From positions 23,431,501 through 23,495,500 of the forward strand of contig VZDJ01000116.1 of the NCBI GenBank assembly GCA_008694505.1: 64,000 bases of DNA. The letters run 5' to 3'. A model generated the notes under the pieces. The model saw only the letters and a program-made list of their open reading frames with translations. It had not been told where the DNA came from and did no database searches. Position 1 is the stretch's first letter. Each line of letters starts with the position of its first letter. Positions 48,659 through 63,294 of the stretch are shown here, one piece after another. The position numbers and the translations under genes are program-made. This stretch comes from Cyanoderma ruficeps (taxonomy: Eukaryota > Chordata > Aves > Passeriformes > Timaliidae).

Positions 48659-51600
48659 CTGTCACCAGAGTGAAGCACAGCACTGTCAGCAACCTTCGTA
48701 CTGAAACGTTCCTTCCACCCCGAGATGGCAAACAGCCCTGGGGAAGTCATCATTCGGGGCTGGATTCCCAGCACAGACCCACAGCAGGGCTCTGACCTGC
48801 AGATTGAACAGTTCTGGCTCCTCTCAGCCTCTGACACCCAGCCCCGTGCTGTATTTCACACCTTCGGGGGTTTGAATGCAATCACTTTAGGGACTGCAAC
48901 ACCACTCACACGTTGAAGACACATTTCTTCCCACCAAAAAGGATTCCCACAGGGAGCTGCATCAGCAGAAGTGACAGGTAGAAAACCGTGGCAGAGGGAG
49001 GGATGGGCTGGGAGAAGGTGAGCACCCCTTTGAAGAGCTTTGCTGCCAAATCAAACACACGTGGACTGTGTTCTTAGAGCTGCGCTTGAAATTCTGATTT
49101 TTCTTTCTCGCTTGTGGGTTTTTTCTCATTTTAATTCTCACTGCAAATAAATGGCTGAACCCAGAAACCCAGACCTGTGCCTCCTCCTTGAGTCTGCAGC
49201 CAGACTGAAGAAACATTTCTGAAATGCACGAGCAAGGAGAATGCTGGTGCTGCTGAGGGGAACCCTAATACACCTTGGAGCAGTGTTAACCCCAGAGGGC
49301 TCAGGAGGGACCTGCCAGCAGAGTGGGTTATGGCGATGAACAGAGCAAAAAACCAGCGTGCATGAAACAGCAGACTCTTTGCAGGTAATAAATTATTATC
49401 AATCCTGCTGTCTCACTATTTCTTCAGTACAGTGATTATTGTACTAACATTGTCAACAACTCTCCAACCACAGGGTCATTCAAACTCAGCTACAAACTCC
49501 TGGGTAAATATGCTCCCATTTATATGCCAGCTCAAGGCAACCAAGAATGAAATGACACCAAAGCAGGCATTTCGTGTCCTAAAAGATGTACAGCAACTGT
49601 TTGTCACTCATCTGGATCAGGAAACTGTTGTATGGTGAGCACTTGCTCAAGCAATAGTCTCACTGCATTACCCCAGCAGGTCAGTTATTTCTAACTTTCC
49701 TAAGGATTGAGAAGTTTGAATCTTTATTTTATTTGTCTGACCAAAAGGGAAAAAATAAATAAAAAGGGGAAGATATTCCAGACCTGAACAGCTGCCAGCT
49801 GCTTCAGGGAACACGTTCCTCACTTGATTTGCAATTCTAGGACAGGTCATACATCATAAGGAAATGTGATCACATCTCCTCAAAACTGACATCAAAGCAG
49901 TCATTAAGAAGATGGAATAGATGAAGGACAAATGTTAGAGACCCAAAGTGTACACTAGGAGAGAAAATCTGGTCCATAGGTCCAGGGTCCAACAGTCTGC
50001 AATATGAGACGGGAAAGGGCCATCAAACATCAAGCTAAAAAAAGGAACATCAGAAATAACACAAATCACAGAGTGATGGCTAATGGCCTTTCAGTCACCA
50101 GGCAGTGCTGGGAAATGAACAAATCAACATGCAAACTGCCTCATATGTGACATGGGAGACAAAGGACAGCAGGCACTGCTGCTTTCTCAGGGCTGGCCTG
50201 AGAAAGACAGTAAATGGATGTGAAAATGAATGTGGTCCCATTGTGAAATTCACAAAAAGCGTCTTTTATCTTGTTTTGGGATGTTCTTTAATTTGACTAT
50301 AATCCCATATAGTCTTTCGGCATCCTGCAGCTTTTAACAGAGAGTTGCACTAATAATTGCTCGAATTCTACATGAGATTAGTGCATGAGTAAACAGCATG
50401 GTTCAAAATTCATTAAATGGAGATAGAGAATTTAGTAAAATAGGCAAATATAATTTGCATTGTTAATGAAAACTGGACAGTAGATAAATAAGAAGAGGAA
50501 TGATGTTAAATTAAAACAAAACACATTAAAATGTCTCTCCCCCATCCATTTGATGGTTCAGAATACTATTTCAGCCTTGCAACATGATCTGAAAAGAAGT
50601 GTGAGAAACTGAAAATCAAGAGGATCTTGCAAATGGAAGGAAAATAGCAAGCTGAAAAAAAATTCTAATTAGCAAATGCTTAGTGAAGGGTTAAAAAACC
50701 AGAAAGGTACTGAGGAAATTAAAAAGGTCACTGAGGTAAAACTTTCTTATCACAAAGAGGTAATAAGGTAATTAAAATGTGTTAAGATGGGTTAAAAGTG
50801 TAACAGATACCAAGGTACAATTAGGGTTGATGAATACAGGAAAGACAGGACAAGGGAAGTGTGTACACAGCACACAAACTGTGCATCCAGCAGAAACAGA
50901 GTGGCTGAAAGAGCAGCTAGTAGAAAATCAGTCTGTCATTTAAACCTGGGGGCAGATGTGAACCCAAGCGGATTATATGCTTGGTTTCCTGGGGTGGATT
51001 TTCTTTTTTCCCTGCCTTTGCCTTCCCCCCCTCTCCACTAGCTGGCATCTTGGAAATTCTGCTGATGGACACTAAGGGATCAGAGAAACCATGGCAGTAA
51101 AATAGGGCACGCTTGCTTTTCTGAGCTCTGGGAATCAAATTGTTCTGGGATGGTCTCAAAAGTCAGCAGCCAGACCTCCTCCACATTTTATACAAAAGCA
51201 GAGTTGGCCTGAACACAGCCAAGAGGTTGCTCAAATTAGGGTGAATTAATAAGGAGATGGATGGTGAGTCCAGGAGAAGGAGCTGAAGTTTCTTTGGCTC
51301 AAAGCAACTCCAGCTTATTCACACAAACACTCATGGAATTCCTGGGAATATCAGGGAACCTGGATGGATTTTGCTCGGGACAAGGGAAAATGTGTCAGAA
51401 AGTGAATGCTAAAGCAGATCTTGAAGTCAGCACTTAGAGCAAAACTTAATTCATGTGCGAGCCGAGAGGGTCCAGATGGCTTAACCAGGCTGTAACCAAA
51501 GTATTGACTCAATCATGGCTATCCACAGTCTCCTTTTACATTAATTATTTTTTATATTTTTCTGTTAATTAAAAAAAGTATTAATTTATCCCTATACTAC

Positions 51601-53748
51601 AACAAGGAGCCTAAAGGTATTGAGGTTTTCCAGCTCCCTGTAAAGTGTACATATTTTTAAAATTATATACATAACACCATGATGCAAACATAAAGCAGCC
51701 TCTCAGACTGTTCTCCATTTCTCCATTTTATTGATAAACACCTCATACAAAAACTGTGACTGGCTCTATTTCCATTTAAAGTCATTAATTTTAGGTGGGA
51801 TTCCACTATTTCAATGAAATCAGCTCTCATTTACAACCTGTATTTGAGGACAGACTCACATCCACTATACCTTCCATAGAGAAGTCTCAGTTTCCTGAGC
51901 AAACCCCGTGGAGGTGCAATTTTTGCTACATTTAATGAAATGGCTAAACAAAACAATATTTTATTTTGATGGACAATATTTTATCTTAATTAAATGGAGA
52001 TCCTGAACCTCTGATGAACAAATGGATCTGTAGCAGCTTCTTACCCACAGTCTAACTCTTCTTCTTGTGTTTTATATCTATTAAGCAGACATTTGAAAGA
52101 TTATACTGCTGATTTCTGCCTTACTCCACTTTCATATGAGATTGATATCAGAAGCAGGAATTTACTGCTTCAGCACAAGAAGCGTTTTGGTAATTTCTTG
52201 ATTCAACAGAATTACTACTAAGAAGCAAAAAACTCTCGTAACACCAGTCAGTTCCTCTTTTGCACATCTCTGGGGGTAGCAATAAGGAAGAAAAATGTGT
52301 ATTTTCCCTTTTGAAAACTAGATCTCCTTTTGATTTGAACTCCTTAGGCGCCCATTCCACGTTTCTAATGTGTGACAGCGTTTTGCTGCATGGTCATCCC
52401 CAGTAACACATGAACACCTCACAAGAGGAACCCGGTCATCTTTGGGGTTAAACTGAAAAATGAAACCAACAAAACTGCCAGCAAAATTCTCTAGGTCCAG
52501 CAAGAATTTGGCAGTTCTTACCCAGGAGTATCTATTAGTAACAGTTACTCCTTGCCAGCAGCCAGACTTCTTAATCTCATTGACAAGATCAGATTTCAAG
52601 GCTATCCAATTCTCTGTTTCAGAGTCAAATGACAGTCTGTCATAACTGTTCAGATGTTATACCCTTTGCATACTGTCCTAATCTCCTCAGTGGCAGCAGA
52701 ATATCCTTTGAAGCCATCACATCTCATTTTACCCATTGCCACATGGACTTACCTCACTTGTTAGCTGCTAGAGTAATAAGGAAGGTAACAATAAGCCACT
52801 GAGTATGGCTCTCAGTCATTTTTCAGCAAACCCAACCTATTTTAGAAATATTTTCATTTCAATCTTGTCTCCAGAGACATTTATTTAAAAGCAGGATCAG
52901 CTTCAGGGCCTCAGCTGGCACCTTCATGCCCAACAGAAGGGAATATTACTGCACTGCAGCAGGTGCAGGCTGTGAGCTTAAAAACATCTTATCTTGTGGC
53001 CTTTCAAATTTGTTTGTTTCAGAGTTTTGACATTCACTTATTATTTATTGCCCAACTATGATATTTCTACAACACATTCAGCTTCTTGACATGATCTCTC
53101 TCTTTCAGGAATCAAATACTGAGTGTGGCATGTGGACTCTGGCTTCCATAAAGGCATCCTTGTGCCTGTTGACACTCAGGAAGGTGACAACAAACAAAAA
53201 AACCTACGTTGGGGAGGGAAGTAGATTTCAGATTTGGCCTCAGCTCATCTCACTGACAAGCATCTCTGAAAATGTTTAGAGTGGACAGGAGGGTATCATG
53301 GAAAGAACAGCAGCTGGAATTGATAAAAGGCTGGACTGAACTATTGTTTCATACCCCAGGTTCAGGTACCTCTCTCTGAAGGTGTTTACCTGAACTTGTG
53401 ATGACAGCTGCAATATCAGGCAAGCTGCACTTCCACTTGTTAACTTCCTACTCCTTGGTCCTGCCTACATTCAACACTCTTAACAAGCTTTACTTTTTAA
53501 GCTTGCATTTACTTCAAATTCAAGCACCTTTCCCTCCTTATCTTCCATCCTTAATTTTCTCATAATGCCCAAGCTTACCCCAAGAATCCCTGTAAGGCAA
53601 AACAAGGCCACCACATGCAGGCGGAGAAACCGGCCCAGTATCATATCACACACTACTATATTCCAGCTTTTATTTCACACAGGCCTTCAAAATGCAGTTT
53701 GGGTTTTTTTTCTCATGAGCAAGCCCCCACCCTTGCCTGCCCTCTTAC
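48659..53748 (-). other. GFRA1: GFRA1 intron, 5090 bp
   Basis: The intron is bounded by donor GTAAGAG and acceptor GGTGACAG. The first few hundred bases next to the 48.5-kb exon (to about 49.3 kb) are noticeably more GC-rich than the rest. I recognise no repeat, RNA gene or additional exon in it. Confidence 0.92.
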
Positions 53749-53858
53749 CAATGAGCCCCGAGTAAGCGAGCAGGCAGTCAGCATAGTTCTCCTTCAGACA
53801 GCTACTAACAGAGCGTGACTCGGGTTGGCAGTTTGTGAAGAAATCTGCAAGGCGAGAT
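53749..53858 (-). CDS. GFRA1: GFRA1 coding exon (domain 3 start), first of five in window
   Basis: This exon encodes part of the third cysteine-rich domain of GDNF family receptor alpha-1, the extracellular GPI-anchored co-receptor that presents GDNF to RET. Read on the minus strand, a CAG acceptor is followed by one base that completes an Arg codon, then 36 codons beginning SRLADFFTNC and including VSSCLKENYADC and LLAYSGLI. The last base, G, starts a Gly codon and is followed by the donor GTAAGAG. I recognise the peptide as near-identical to vertebrate GFRA1 rather than GFRA2. Three cysteines of the domain pattern are present. The preceding exon, which should encode the end of domain 2 and the start of domain 3, was not found between here and position 64000, so that intron exceeds 10 kb. 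Exon identity is very secure; the exact 5' edge depends on the single good AG at this site. Confidence 0.96.
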
Positions 53859-54894
53859 CTGCAACGGGAAGAAAAATGCGTATCTTTAAAAATCGAGCCT
53901 GGAGGCACTCTTACCTCTTACACTCTCTATTTTTGGACAAGGCTTAATATTCTTTAACTTAAATGCACGTTGGACGCATTTCAGCCATTGAGAGTCTCTT
54001 TCTAAGATGCATCTCTTTCCAGAATCTATTTTTGAAGTCAGAACAAAAAAGTGTAAGGAAACAGTAAAAAGGAACAGAAGAACAGGGAAATGCCTGCCCT
54101 TTGCTAAAAGAAATGTTCTGCATTTTCATGCCAAGAGAAAAAGACAAAGACTGATTTTATCATATGAACAGTCATTTTGCCTGGGTCTGAACTCTAACTG
54201 GAGTCTTTTATTCAGAACACAGTTTCTGCTGTTTTACTGATGACACAAAACTGTACGCTTGTGCTCACAGAGCAAGCCAGACTCTTCCTGCAAGACTTGA
54301 GGCAGGACCTGCTTTATTGGTGTCCCAGGTCTCCAGAGAGTGAGCTCAGCCCTGCTCTGACCTGCAGCAGCAGCTGGGGCAGCAGGCAGGACCAGCTGGC
54401 ACGGCCTCCTCGCCCCCCAGAGTCACAGCACTGAGAATGTGTTTGTTCTTGTAAAATGTGCATTTATCCAAACTCCGGAGCACTGAGTCCAGGGCTGAGA
54501 GGAAAGGAAAGTGTGCTCTGCATCAGATTCTGCTGCTGAGTGGCCACATTATCTTCACCTACCTCAGCCAGCCCATGACCAAGGAGGGGAGAGCACTGAC
54601 TTCATGCAGGACATGCTTTAAGACCAGCAGTGCTGCTGTATTGTGATCAACTGATTATTACCATGTTGGAAATTAAAAGGATTAACAGCCAGGATCTCTT
54701 CTGATTATTTGTGATTTAAAGGCCACATAATGCCCCCATTCAGCTCTGTAAAATTTGCAAGGCATTGATGAGGTGGGTCAAGGTCAGACATCCTACAGTC
54801 ATCCCCCTGCCCATCTTAGCCTTATAATCTTAGAGGAGTGACTTTTGTTTATTTACAAAGTGTTATTTAGACCTTCATCTACAGAAAAAAAAAA

Positions 54895-55020
54895 TCACCT
54901 CCCTCCCTACTTCAATCTCCTCTTCTGCAAAATAGGTATAAAAATGTTCTTTTGCCTCTGACAACCCACAGTAATGTCTCAGGATCAGATGTTTTAACTT
55001 TGCAAAGCCCTCTCAGAATA
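54895..55020 (+). repeat. MIR-like SINE relic
   Basis: CTTCAATCTCCTCTTCTGC, then AAAATAGGTATAAAAATG, then a segment ending TGCAAAGCCCTCTCAGAATAG resembles the 3' half of MIR ('CTCAGTTTCCTCATCTG', 'AAAATGGGGATAATAAT', 'GTAAAGCGCTTAGAACAG'). It is highly diverged. Confidence 0.4.
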
Positions 55021-55530
55021 GTATAATCTATGAATTTTCATTACTGCTCCAGCACTATGCAGATTTGCAAAGTAAATGCTCTTTTTCAGTTTTGCAACAA
55101 CCTCACAAAAGTTAGCAGAAACAAGTGATTTGCAAGTGATTTACTTTATTTGTTTACATGCTCCAGAGACTAATTATCTTTGTTTGCTTTATTGTTTTAC
55201 CTTCCCCAGAATGGGACTGGATACACATCATTAACTGGCCTGAAAGTAACGATGGGCAAACATCAAAAGGTTCAGAGGCTTAGTTTGAGAAAGTGTCCTA
55301 TAAATAAACTCCATGCAACCTATACCTGGATTTATGAGAGCTCATGGCCTTATTTTAGTTCCATCTCTCGCTAACTGTACTGACACCAGCAAACCCATGG
55401 TTGCCTTCAAACCACAGTCAACCCTAAGCTTTTCACTCCCTCTCCTCCCTTATTTAACCACTTAACCTTGAGATGGAAATCTCTACCCAGCTGCCTTTAG
55501 TAGCTCTACAAAGTCAATCTCCAATCCTTC

Positions 55531-55582
55531 ATACATATATATATATACACACATATATATACATATATATATGTATACATAG
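55531..55582. repeat. TA/CA dinucleotide microsatellite
   Basis: Alternating TA and CA dinucleotides (CATATATATA, CACACATATATATACATA, TATATGTATACATA) extend for about 50 bp and are partly self-complementary. Confidence 0.9.
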
Positions 55583-58500
55583 GTTTTTAAATTTACATAA
55601 AATCCCGACTTAGCTGCTGAATGTATCCTGTACCTACCAGGAGACTGGCTGAGAAGAAATGGGTATCAAGGTATGGAAAGAGATAAATAGCAGCACCATG
55701 AAGAAAATCTGGGAGAGGAAACCCTCTGTCACTACAGTGACTCCTCTCCCAGTCAATAATTAAGACAGTGGCTCGAATCCAGCTTTTGGATCAATTGGGA
55801 ACAAAGAGAGCTAACACTTTCCAAGGATTTTTCTAATTCTACCAATACCTGGATGAAGTCAGGTTTAGAACAGAAGAGAGCCTGTTACATCTATCTAGTA
55901 TGAAAAACCTCTGGCATGGTAGAAGGGGCAAGGCTTCTGCATATACAGTATTCTTGTATTTCTTAGACAAAGTAGCCCCTCAGATCTAAATTTTGTTATT
56001 TATGTGACCACAAATAAGTCTTTTTATCAAAGGATTATACAATCAGCACCTTGATAATCCTGAAAACACTTCTCCCAACCATTTCATCATTCCTAAATGT
56101 CCAGTTCTCCCTTAGCTTATTAGGTGCATTAGTCCAGAGATCATTTAATACATTCCTCTTCTCTAAATGTTTTTAAGAACTGATAACTATGGAATAAAAC
56201 CAGTCATTTACTACCCAGCCTGCTTAAAGAACTTATTTGTTGTAAACCCTAAAGGAGGCTAAAAATAGCTCTGCTGATCTCTTTTCCACACACCTTGATT
56301 TCCACGCAAACTTCTGAAGAATTTTTGTGGTCATAAAAAGTAATGACGTGACAACATTGCACATTTAAGTTTTCCTAAGTCAAATATAGTTCAGATATCT
56401 CTGGTCTGAGCATTACTGGACATTATCACACAGCCTTTCCCTAGCCAGTCATCCAAACTTCACACAATCCAAGCTCTCACCCTCTCCTGAGCTCTTAACT
56501 ACACCTGATGCTTATGTGGATTCATTTGCACTGGAGATAAAGTTAAGATGAGAAAATAAAAACAAAGGCCTCCATCTGCCACAAAATACTCCAGCACTTT
56601 CAGTGAAGGTCTGCTGATCAACACCCACTGAAGATCTAGCCCCAAACATTTCCAGTAGACTGGCAGTGATGAAAGTGTGCTCATCAGTGAACACCAAAAA
56701 CAGTGGTACTGCCGTTCATCTAGAGAGAGACAGACAAATTAGCCTAATGAGAACCATTAATCCTGAAGTATTGCACATGAATATTAAGAACTGTTTTGGG
56801 TAAAAGAGGCAATCCTTTTAGGGATGCAGAATCAGAGCACTCTGATAACAGCAGCCCAATCAAAAAAAAATGCACTGTGTTAACTTAGTGCTCCTTCAGC
56901 AGGAGGCAGCTTGTAGGGGGCAACTTGAGGGTTTCTGAGCAGTTTTGTTTTCCAGAGAACAAGCAGAGCTTGCCACCTGTACCTTCAAGTGTGCACAGTT
57001 TTACATGTGCAGTGTACCCAGCTGTATCTCTCTGCTGGAAAGAGACAGACAGGCAGTTTTATATTGTCCATACCATGTAGCAGGATCGTTTAAAAGGAAC
57101 CATTAGTTTCTTTTTCTGTCACAAAATCCTTGTTGTGTACAGCCACATTTATGATTTGTCCCCTTTTCCTTGTATAAATACGGGGTACTACCCAGAAATC
57201 TTCCTCCCAGGAAGAGGAAAAAAGGGGAAAAATTCATCTCTTTGTAGGGCAAAACCACCACAAATTAAATTAGTCCTATCTTAGACCTGGAAAACCTGCA
57301 TATGTTCTGGAAAGCTTATTTTAAATATTTTGTATACCACTAGCTGGAAAAGTAAGAATAATCCCTTCAGCAAATTCAAAGAAAATCTACTCAAACAACA
57401 AACAGCCTTTCTGAAAAGAAGAGAAAAAAAATCCCAAACCTGCTGTTCTCTAATGCTTTGTATCAGTACCAGTAAAATAATTTGTAACAGTTAAAAATAC
57501 AAAGCAAGCAAAGTTAATTTGCTCTCCTTATGATAGTGGCTCTTCAAATACTCAGTTGGATAATGCAAAACTTTCACATTTTGCTTACAAATAAGCTTTT
57601 TTAATAGCAGTATTGTACTGAATCTGCATACAATTTTTGAAGCAATTTAATTTTATATTAGCACAGCCCGTTGCACAGACAACATTGATTAGGTTTTCAC
57701 TACTTTTCGTTCTCAAGATTCTGTATAAGTTCTTTGACGTCCTGAAGTTATCTTTGATATTTATCAGTTTAAGGTTGGTCAATTCAGCTTTAGCATTGGT
57801 CCAATATTTAAAAAGTATGTTAAAAATTGTGAAGTTGCAGAAAATGTTTACAACTTTCAGTTTGGATCTGGTGCAAATCACGACCTACCAGAAAGCATCA
57901 CTCTGTGCCATATTCCTCCTCAAGAAGCACCACATCACTGGGATGGCAGGTGTTGATTTCTCATATTTTTTTCTCTCTCTGGCTGTATTGTTGGTGGGCA
58001 AGGGCTGAGCCCTTGAGGAGGGAAATGTCTCTCAGCCTTGCCTTGGCACTGGTGATGCTCACACCAAGCAGGACACTGACCTCAGGTCTCCTGCTGGCTG
58101 CCCACACGTGGGTTGTGATGTCCAAGTGAGTGGTTACAACCACTCGCCCTGTTGGGAACGCAGGGAGGGACAGTGCCACACCTCAGGGATGTCAGGTGAG
58201 GTCTGGACACGCTCACTGCCACCCCTCCTTGCATTACTGCTCGTGTTTAGGCACCTATTTATAGCAGCAACATAAAGAGTACGTAAATGCCAGAGCTGAG
58301 AGACCGAGGTGACTACACTAATTAGTCAGAGCTGCTCCAGCGTCTAGACACCATTTGGCAGTGCAGTCACATAAGGGAAGTGCTGCATCAATATTCAAAA
58401 CAGAGAAGAGGTATAAATCCGACACCGAAAAAAGCCAGACTAAGTCAATGAATGTGTGTCATAGTGACAAATGGCACCATTACAGAAAAAAAAAACAAGT

Positions 58501-61500
58501 CAAAATACTTGTTCTTCTTTCGTGGGGGTCAACTGCAGCGTCCTGCTCTGGCTACAAACAGCTCCTGTGCAGCCAGAGTGGTGCTGCCTCTGCTGGGATG
58601 CAGGAGTTGGTTGCAAGGCTTGGTATGTGGCCAAGCTAATGGCTTCATTGTTGAGAGGCATTTCATTTTCTCCTTCTTTCATAAACAGTGAGAAAACGAG
58701 GCAAAGGCCACGTAAGCAACTCTATCAGCCAGTGGGATGGAAAAAGGCTCGCAAGAACTCCATAATGAGAGATGACTCTCCCTGCACATAGTAAAGTAGC
58801 TTTGATCCATCTTTTTTTCATTAAAGGACACTAGAGCTGTGTAATATTACTGAATCTTACACCTCCTTAGCTATCTACACGCACTGTTGAGCACCTGTGA
58901 GCAACTACAAATTTTGACATTTTTATTTAAGAGGTCACTTTCCTGCCTGGGACTGCCCCACTCCTGAGCTGGGGTAGTGGGATGAGTCCAGCCTGAAAAG
59001 TTCTGTCCTGCCTGGCCCTGGAGTCCCCAGGAAGCCCCCATCCCATGCTACACTCTGACATCCAGGTCAGCATTTGCACCTTTTGGGGAATGGGAAGAAT
59101 AAAAAAGGATGGCAAACCATTTGCCTCCCAACACTGAATATTGAAGGCAGTTTCTCTCACATGAGCTGATCCAAATCTTTTCCAACACTGGCAGAAACAA
59201 ATAAAGGATTTCAGACAGCAAATACCAGCAACTAACTGAAAGAAGCTTGACAGAAGCTGGTTTTTATCAGGTTTTGCTGCTGTTTTGTTTTTTTAGATGT
59301 CTGACTGCCTAAACCCAAGCAAATATTTGATTCTGGATTCAACTTGCTCCTCAAAACTGTGTTGTTGACTGGAAGCAAAATATGGACAATGCCCAATTAC
59401 ACAGAGGCAGCCTATTTGGACTGTGGGATAAGTAGACACAGGAACAAACACCAGGGACCACACAAGATCCATTGAGATGCCTTCCAGCAGCAGGAGTGCT
59501 TGCTCAGAGCATCAGGCACAGAGCCCACCAGGGCTGATCCCTCCAGAGGAGCACCCACACTCGACCCAGCTCGCTGTCCCCGGCACGTTTGCCAGCATTT
59601 ATGGTACTGCTCAGGCTTTTTGCTTAGCAAGGGCCTCCTGGACATTTATAATATCCCAGAAAACGGAGATCTATCTCCTTGAAATTCAGCCATGCAAAAT
59701 GAAAAGCATTTCCATCTATGCATATCTGTCTTTTAAAATTAAAATTACGAACACTGTATTCTTTCTATTCTTCTATTAACAAATTAATACCCTACAGCCA
59801 TGCTCTTTTACTGCACTTTGTGGAAAGTAAAACAAGTTCTATACCATTTTCTGTTAATATTATCCTTTCCCTTTGCTCATGTCATCTGCTGGAGACCAGT
59901 TACATCTTCTTACACAGTATCTGCTACAGAAAATCAAAAGAATTTAACAAAACACTAATGCCATAGTTTATCAATGTTAATTAAATCCTCTAAGTGACTC
60001 GAGATCATGTATGAGAGTAATTTTAATTTAATATATTAGGTCTCCTTTGGGTTTAAGGGAATCTACTAAGCTCAAATGTGATTCTAAACAAGTATGATTT
60101 ATTTGAAATTGGGTTATATAAATATTTATATACTACTGACCTTTTGTGTAATAAAACCAATGTTGAAAAATATGGTGAAAATCCTGAGCACAAGGTAATG
60201 CAATGAAGAATTAGAACAGTGATTCTCAGATGCTGTGACACAAAACAGAATTTTCTCTTTCTGTTTGCAAAAAAAAATTACCTCACATCATTTTTAGAGG
60301 CCTGTTTGAGAGAACATCTGGAAAACATTCCACAGGAAATCAAACCTATATTAAATATGTTTTGCAGGGCTCTGTTTCCTTGCATCGACCTTAAGCATTC
60401 ATAATGTGTTTCTGTCTTCTCAGCTGCAAAGAAAACACTTCTGTCAGAGTTCTCTGCAAAATGACAGACTGAATTGTCAGCCTGTGATTTTATCAGGGGC
60501 TGCTGCTAAGATTTCTATTTAGTCTACCTGTCTCTGCACCAAAGCTCTCCAATAACATGAACAAATCCACCAGCTGCCTTCCAACTATCATGAATTTGCA
60601 TGCTTTTTGTTTAATTTCCTTTATGCGGTTTAATTTGAAGCTTCTAATTAAACTGACCAGCATTTTTAAAGATGCCCAAGCCTCAGTGTCTCCTGACAGG
60701 ATGTTACTCAGGAAAGGACTACTGCATTATGGGGAGAGCTGTTCTCACTTCACCAGCTGGGCAAGCAGAACAGTCTCTGAATTACAGGCTGGTAACCTAA
60801 GAAAATCACCGTCACTCTCCAACAGCAAGCCAAGGAAAAGCAGTGCCACTGCAAATCCTTGAGCGTGCCACTGGACGCTTCAGTGTTTATTAATAACTAT
60901 ACTGTGAGTGCACACTGAAAGGATGTGCTTCCAAGTACCTGAGAAAGACATCCATGGCAATAATGTTCCCTGGAACCACTTGAATAAACTATAATAGACT
61001 ATTACTAGCTCAAGCATGAAACTGATGGGAGTTTGGAGATGGAAAATAATCTAAAAAGTCCAATACAAGTTCTCCCTTTACCAGAAAAGTTTCTGTTGGT
61101 AGATGTACTGGAAAGCCAGGTTTCCTGAGGTTACGCAGGGATGCTCTTTGTGTAAGAAAATCTCTCAGTGGTACAGCTGGTGACATTCCTGAAGGAAAAA
61201 ACTCCGTGTCCCCTTGTCAGAGGGGTGGCTCAAGGGAAGAAAGGGTGTCCAGTGCGTCCTTGCACTCAACTGAGCAGGGTCTGTGGGCAGCCAGCATGGC
61301 TGAAACCCACCCTGGAGCTACTCTAAATACTGCTCTGACCTTGGAACTAGACAACTAATATAAAGTCAGAAATACAGAAGATAAAAGCAGAGTAGAGTCT
61401 CCTTTTATGCGCACCCATATTTTTCATGCACAAAACAGCCCCACCAAACAGCAAGTCAAGAGGTTCTGGCAGCAGCAAGCCAAGAGAGCATTGATCTTAT

Positions 61501-63017
61501 CCAGCACTTTTTACTTGCTTTTAGAAGTAATATGGATATACAATGATAGTACAGAAAACACTGATTTGTAGCGTAAGATTGGAAAACAAAGCATTTTTAC
61601 CAGTTAAGGATGATGTGCTGTCTCAAGAGCTTTTTTTTTTTTTATTCCAGTCTCAAAAAAGCATGAACACACAAGACTGAGAAAGAAAAAAACGTGAGGC
61701 TGAGAGCTGAAGGCCTGTGGCACACCCAGACATTTACAAGCTTGCTCTGAAATGAACTGTCCATTCTGAAAAATATTTTGCAATGCTGCATGATGGCCAG
61801 TTACTGAGATGTACCTCCAGCATTCCATAATGACTAACTGGCAAAGGGAGCATCATAACTGAGAGGACAACCACTGTGATTTATGCTTGAACTGGAACAA
61901 TAGAAAGTGAACTAAACATTCAAATAATACAGCTTGAATTTAACAGAGTTCTTAGTTGTGTGTGCTTTACAACAGAAAAGCTTCCTGTAATGGTTTATAG
62001 AACGTGCTTGAAAAAATATAATGTAAGCACACACATTTTAATTTGATGTAAGGTCATCTATTAATAATCTTAGAGAAGGGTCACCGTCAGCTCACACAGA
62101 AAATGTATCATCAACAGTAAACACACACCAGAAAACCCCTTGTTTAAAGCCAGCAGAACATTAAAGCACGGGAAACAACCACCACCACCGCTGAGAAGTC
62201 TTCGCAGACACTGCTACATTTACATCTGGCTTCCAATTAACAGGACTTACTCCAGTAACATGGGAGTGCTTATTAACATAATTGAAGCAATGTGATTTCT
62301 ATTCCGTAAACATGAGAATGCTAAAATTTGAAAATATGCATGTGGCTGTCACTTTCTCTGTTGAGGAACAAAGTTTTATTTTTAACTCCAGTGTTTACAT
62401 TTTCTTGCAGCTATTTTAATAGATGAACTGCCAGCAGAAATATTCTCTCACTGGGCCCTGATGTAGAATGATATAAATAACCTTTACAAAGTCCAGCATA
62501 ACAGAATGATAAAATCAGTTGACATTCTCCTAATTAGCACTGCCTGAAGATTTACCTACACAGAACAGGAAAAGCCAAATTCACCCCTGGAATAAATCCA
62601 CTGAAGTCACTGATGTCAGAGGAAGTACACTGGGAATGGACTTGATAGAATAGATCTGTTATTTACATTAAACACAGAGCAGCTTCTTGCCTGTAGCATA
62701 TGCATGGCTTGAGGTGAACGAAAAAACTATTTTGATTTATTGAAGAAAATGCTGTTGTGTGATATATACATCCTTTCTTTGCCCCAGAAACAGCAAGTTA
62801 GTCAAATGTGACTGGGTGTACAGAACAGATCTTCACTACATCAGGGGGTAGAAACTACTTGTCAAACCAGTGGATTCTAAACTCCTTTCTACAGATATCT
62901 CTCAACTATTCAAACCTCTCAGCAATTCAAAAAATCAGCAGTAGCAGTACTCCTAGTGGAACCCCATCCAGCAAAGCAATGAAGTGCTTGCTTAACTGCA
63001 AGGACATGAGTAGCTTC

Positions 63018-63066
63018 AAATTTAGATCTCTGTTAAAGTTCAGATCTCTGTTAATGCCAAATTTAA
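63018..63066. repeat. 18-bp tandem pair
   Basis: AGATCTCTGTTAA occurs at 63024 and again at 63042, with an 18-bp period, between two CAAATTTA words. Confidence 0.75.
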
Positions 63067-63294
63067 CTGTCCTGGATACCAGTATTTTTGACTAAATATG
63101 TGTGAAACTGCTTAATTAACATATGTAGTTTAATCTCTCCCTCCACCCCTGATAAATCAACAAAACAAAATGGGTCACATTAGCTCTTGATGTAACCCCC
63201 TCCCTGGCTCATGCTCCCAATCTGTAGTCTTCTTATCTCTTAAATTATACAGGCAGCTCTTCTTTTGCACTTAAATTAACAAAATAAGGCTTTT

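Noticed and set aside
22445..53858. Assignment to GFRA2 or another GFRA paralogue
   Set aside because: The runs TVMTPNYIDSSSLSV, NAIQAFGNGTDV followed by VWQP, and the Thr-rich linker fit GFRA1. GFRA2 differs at each of these as I remember its sequence.
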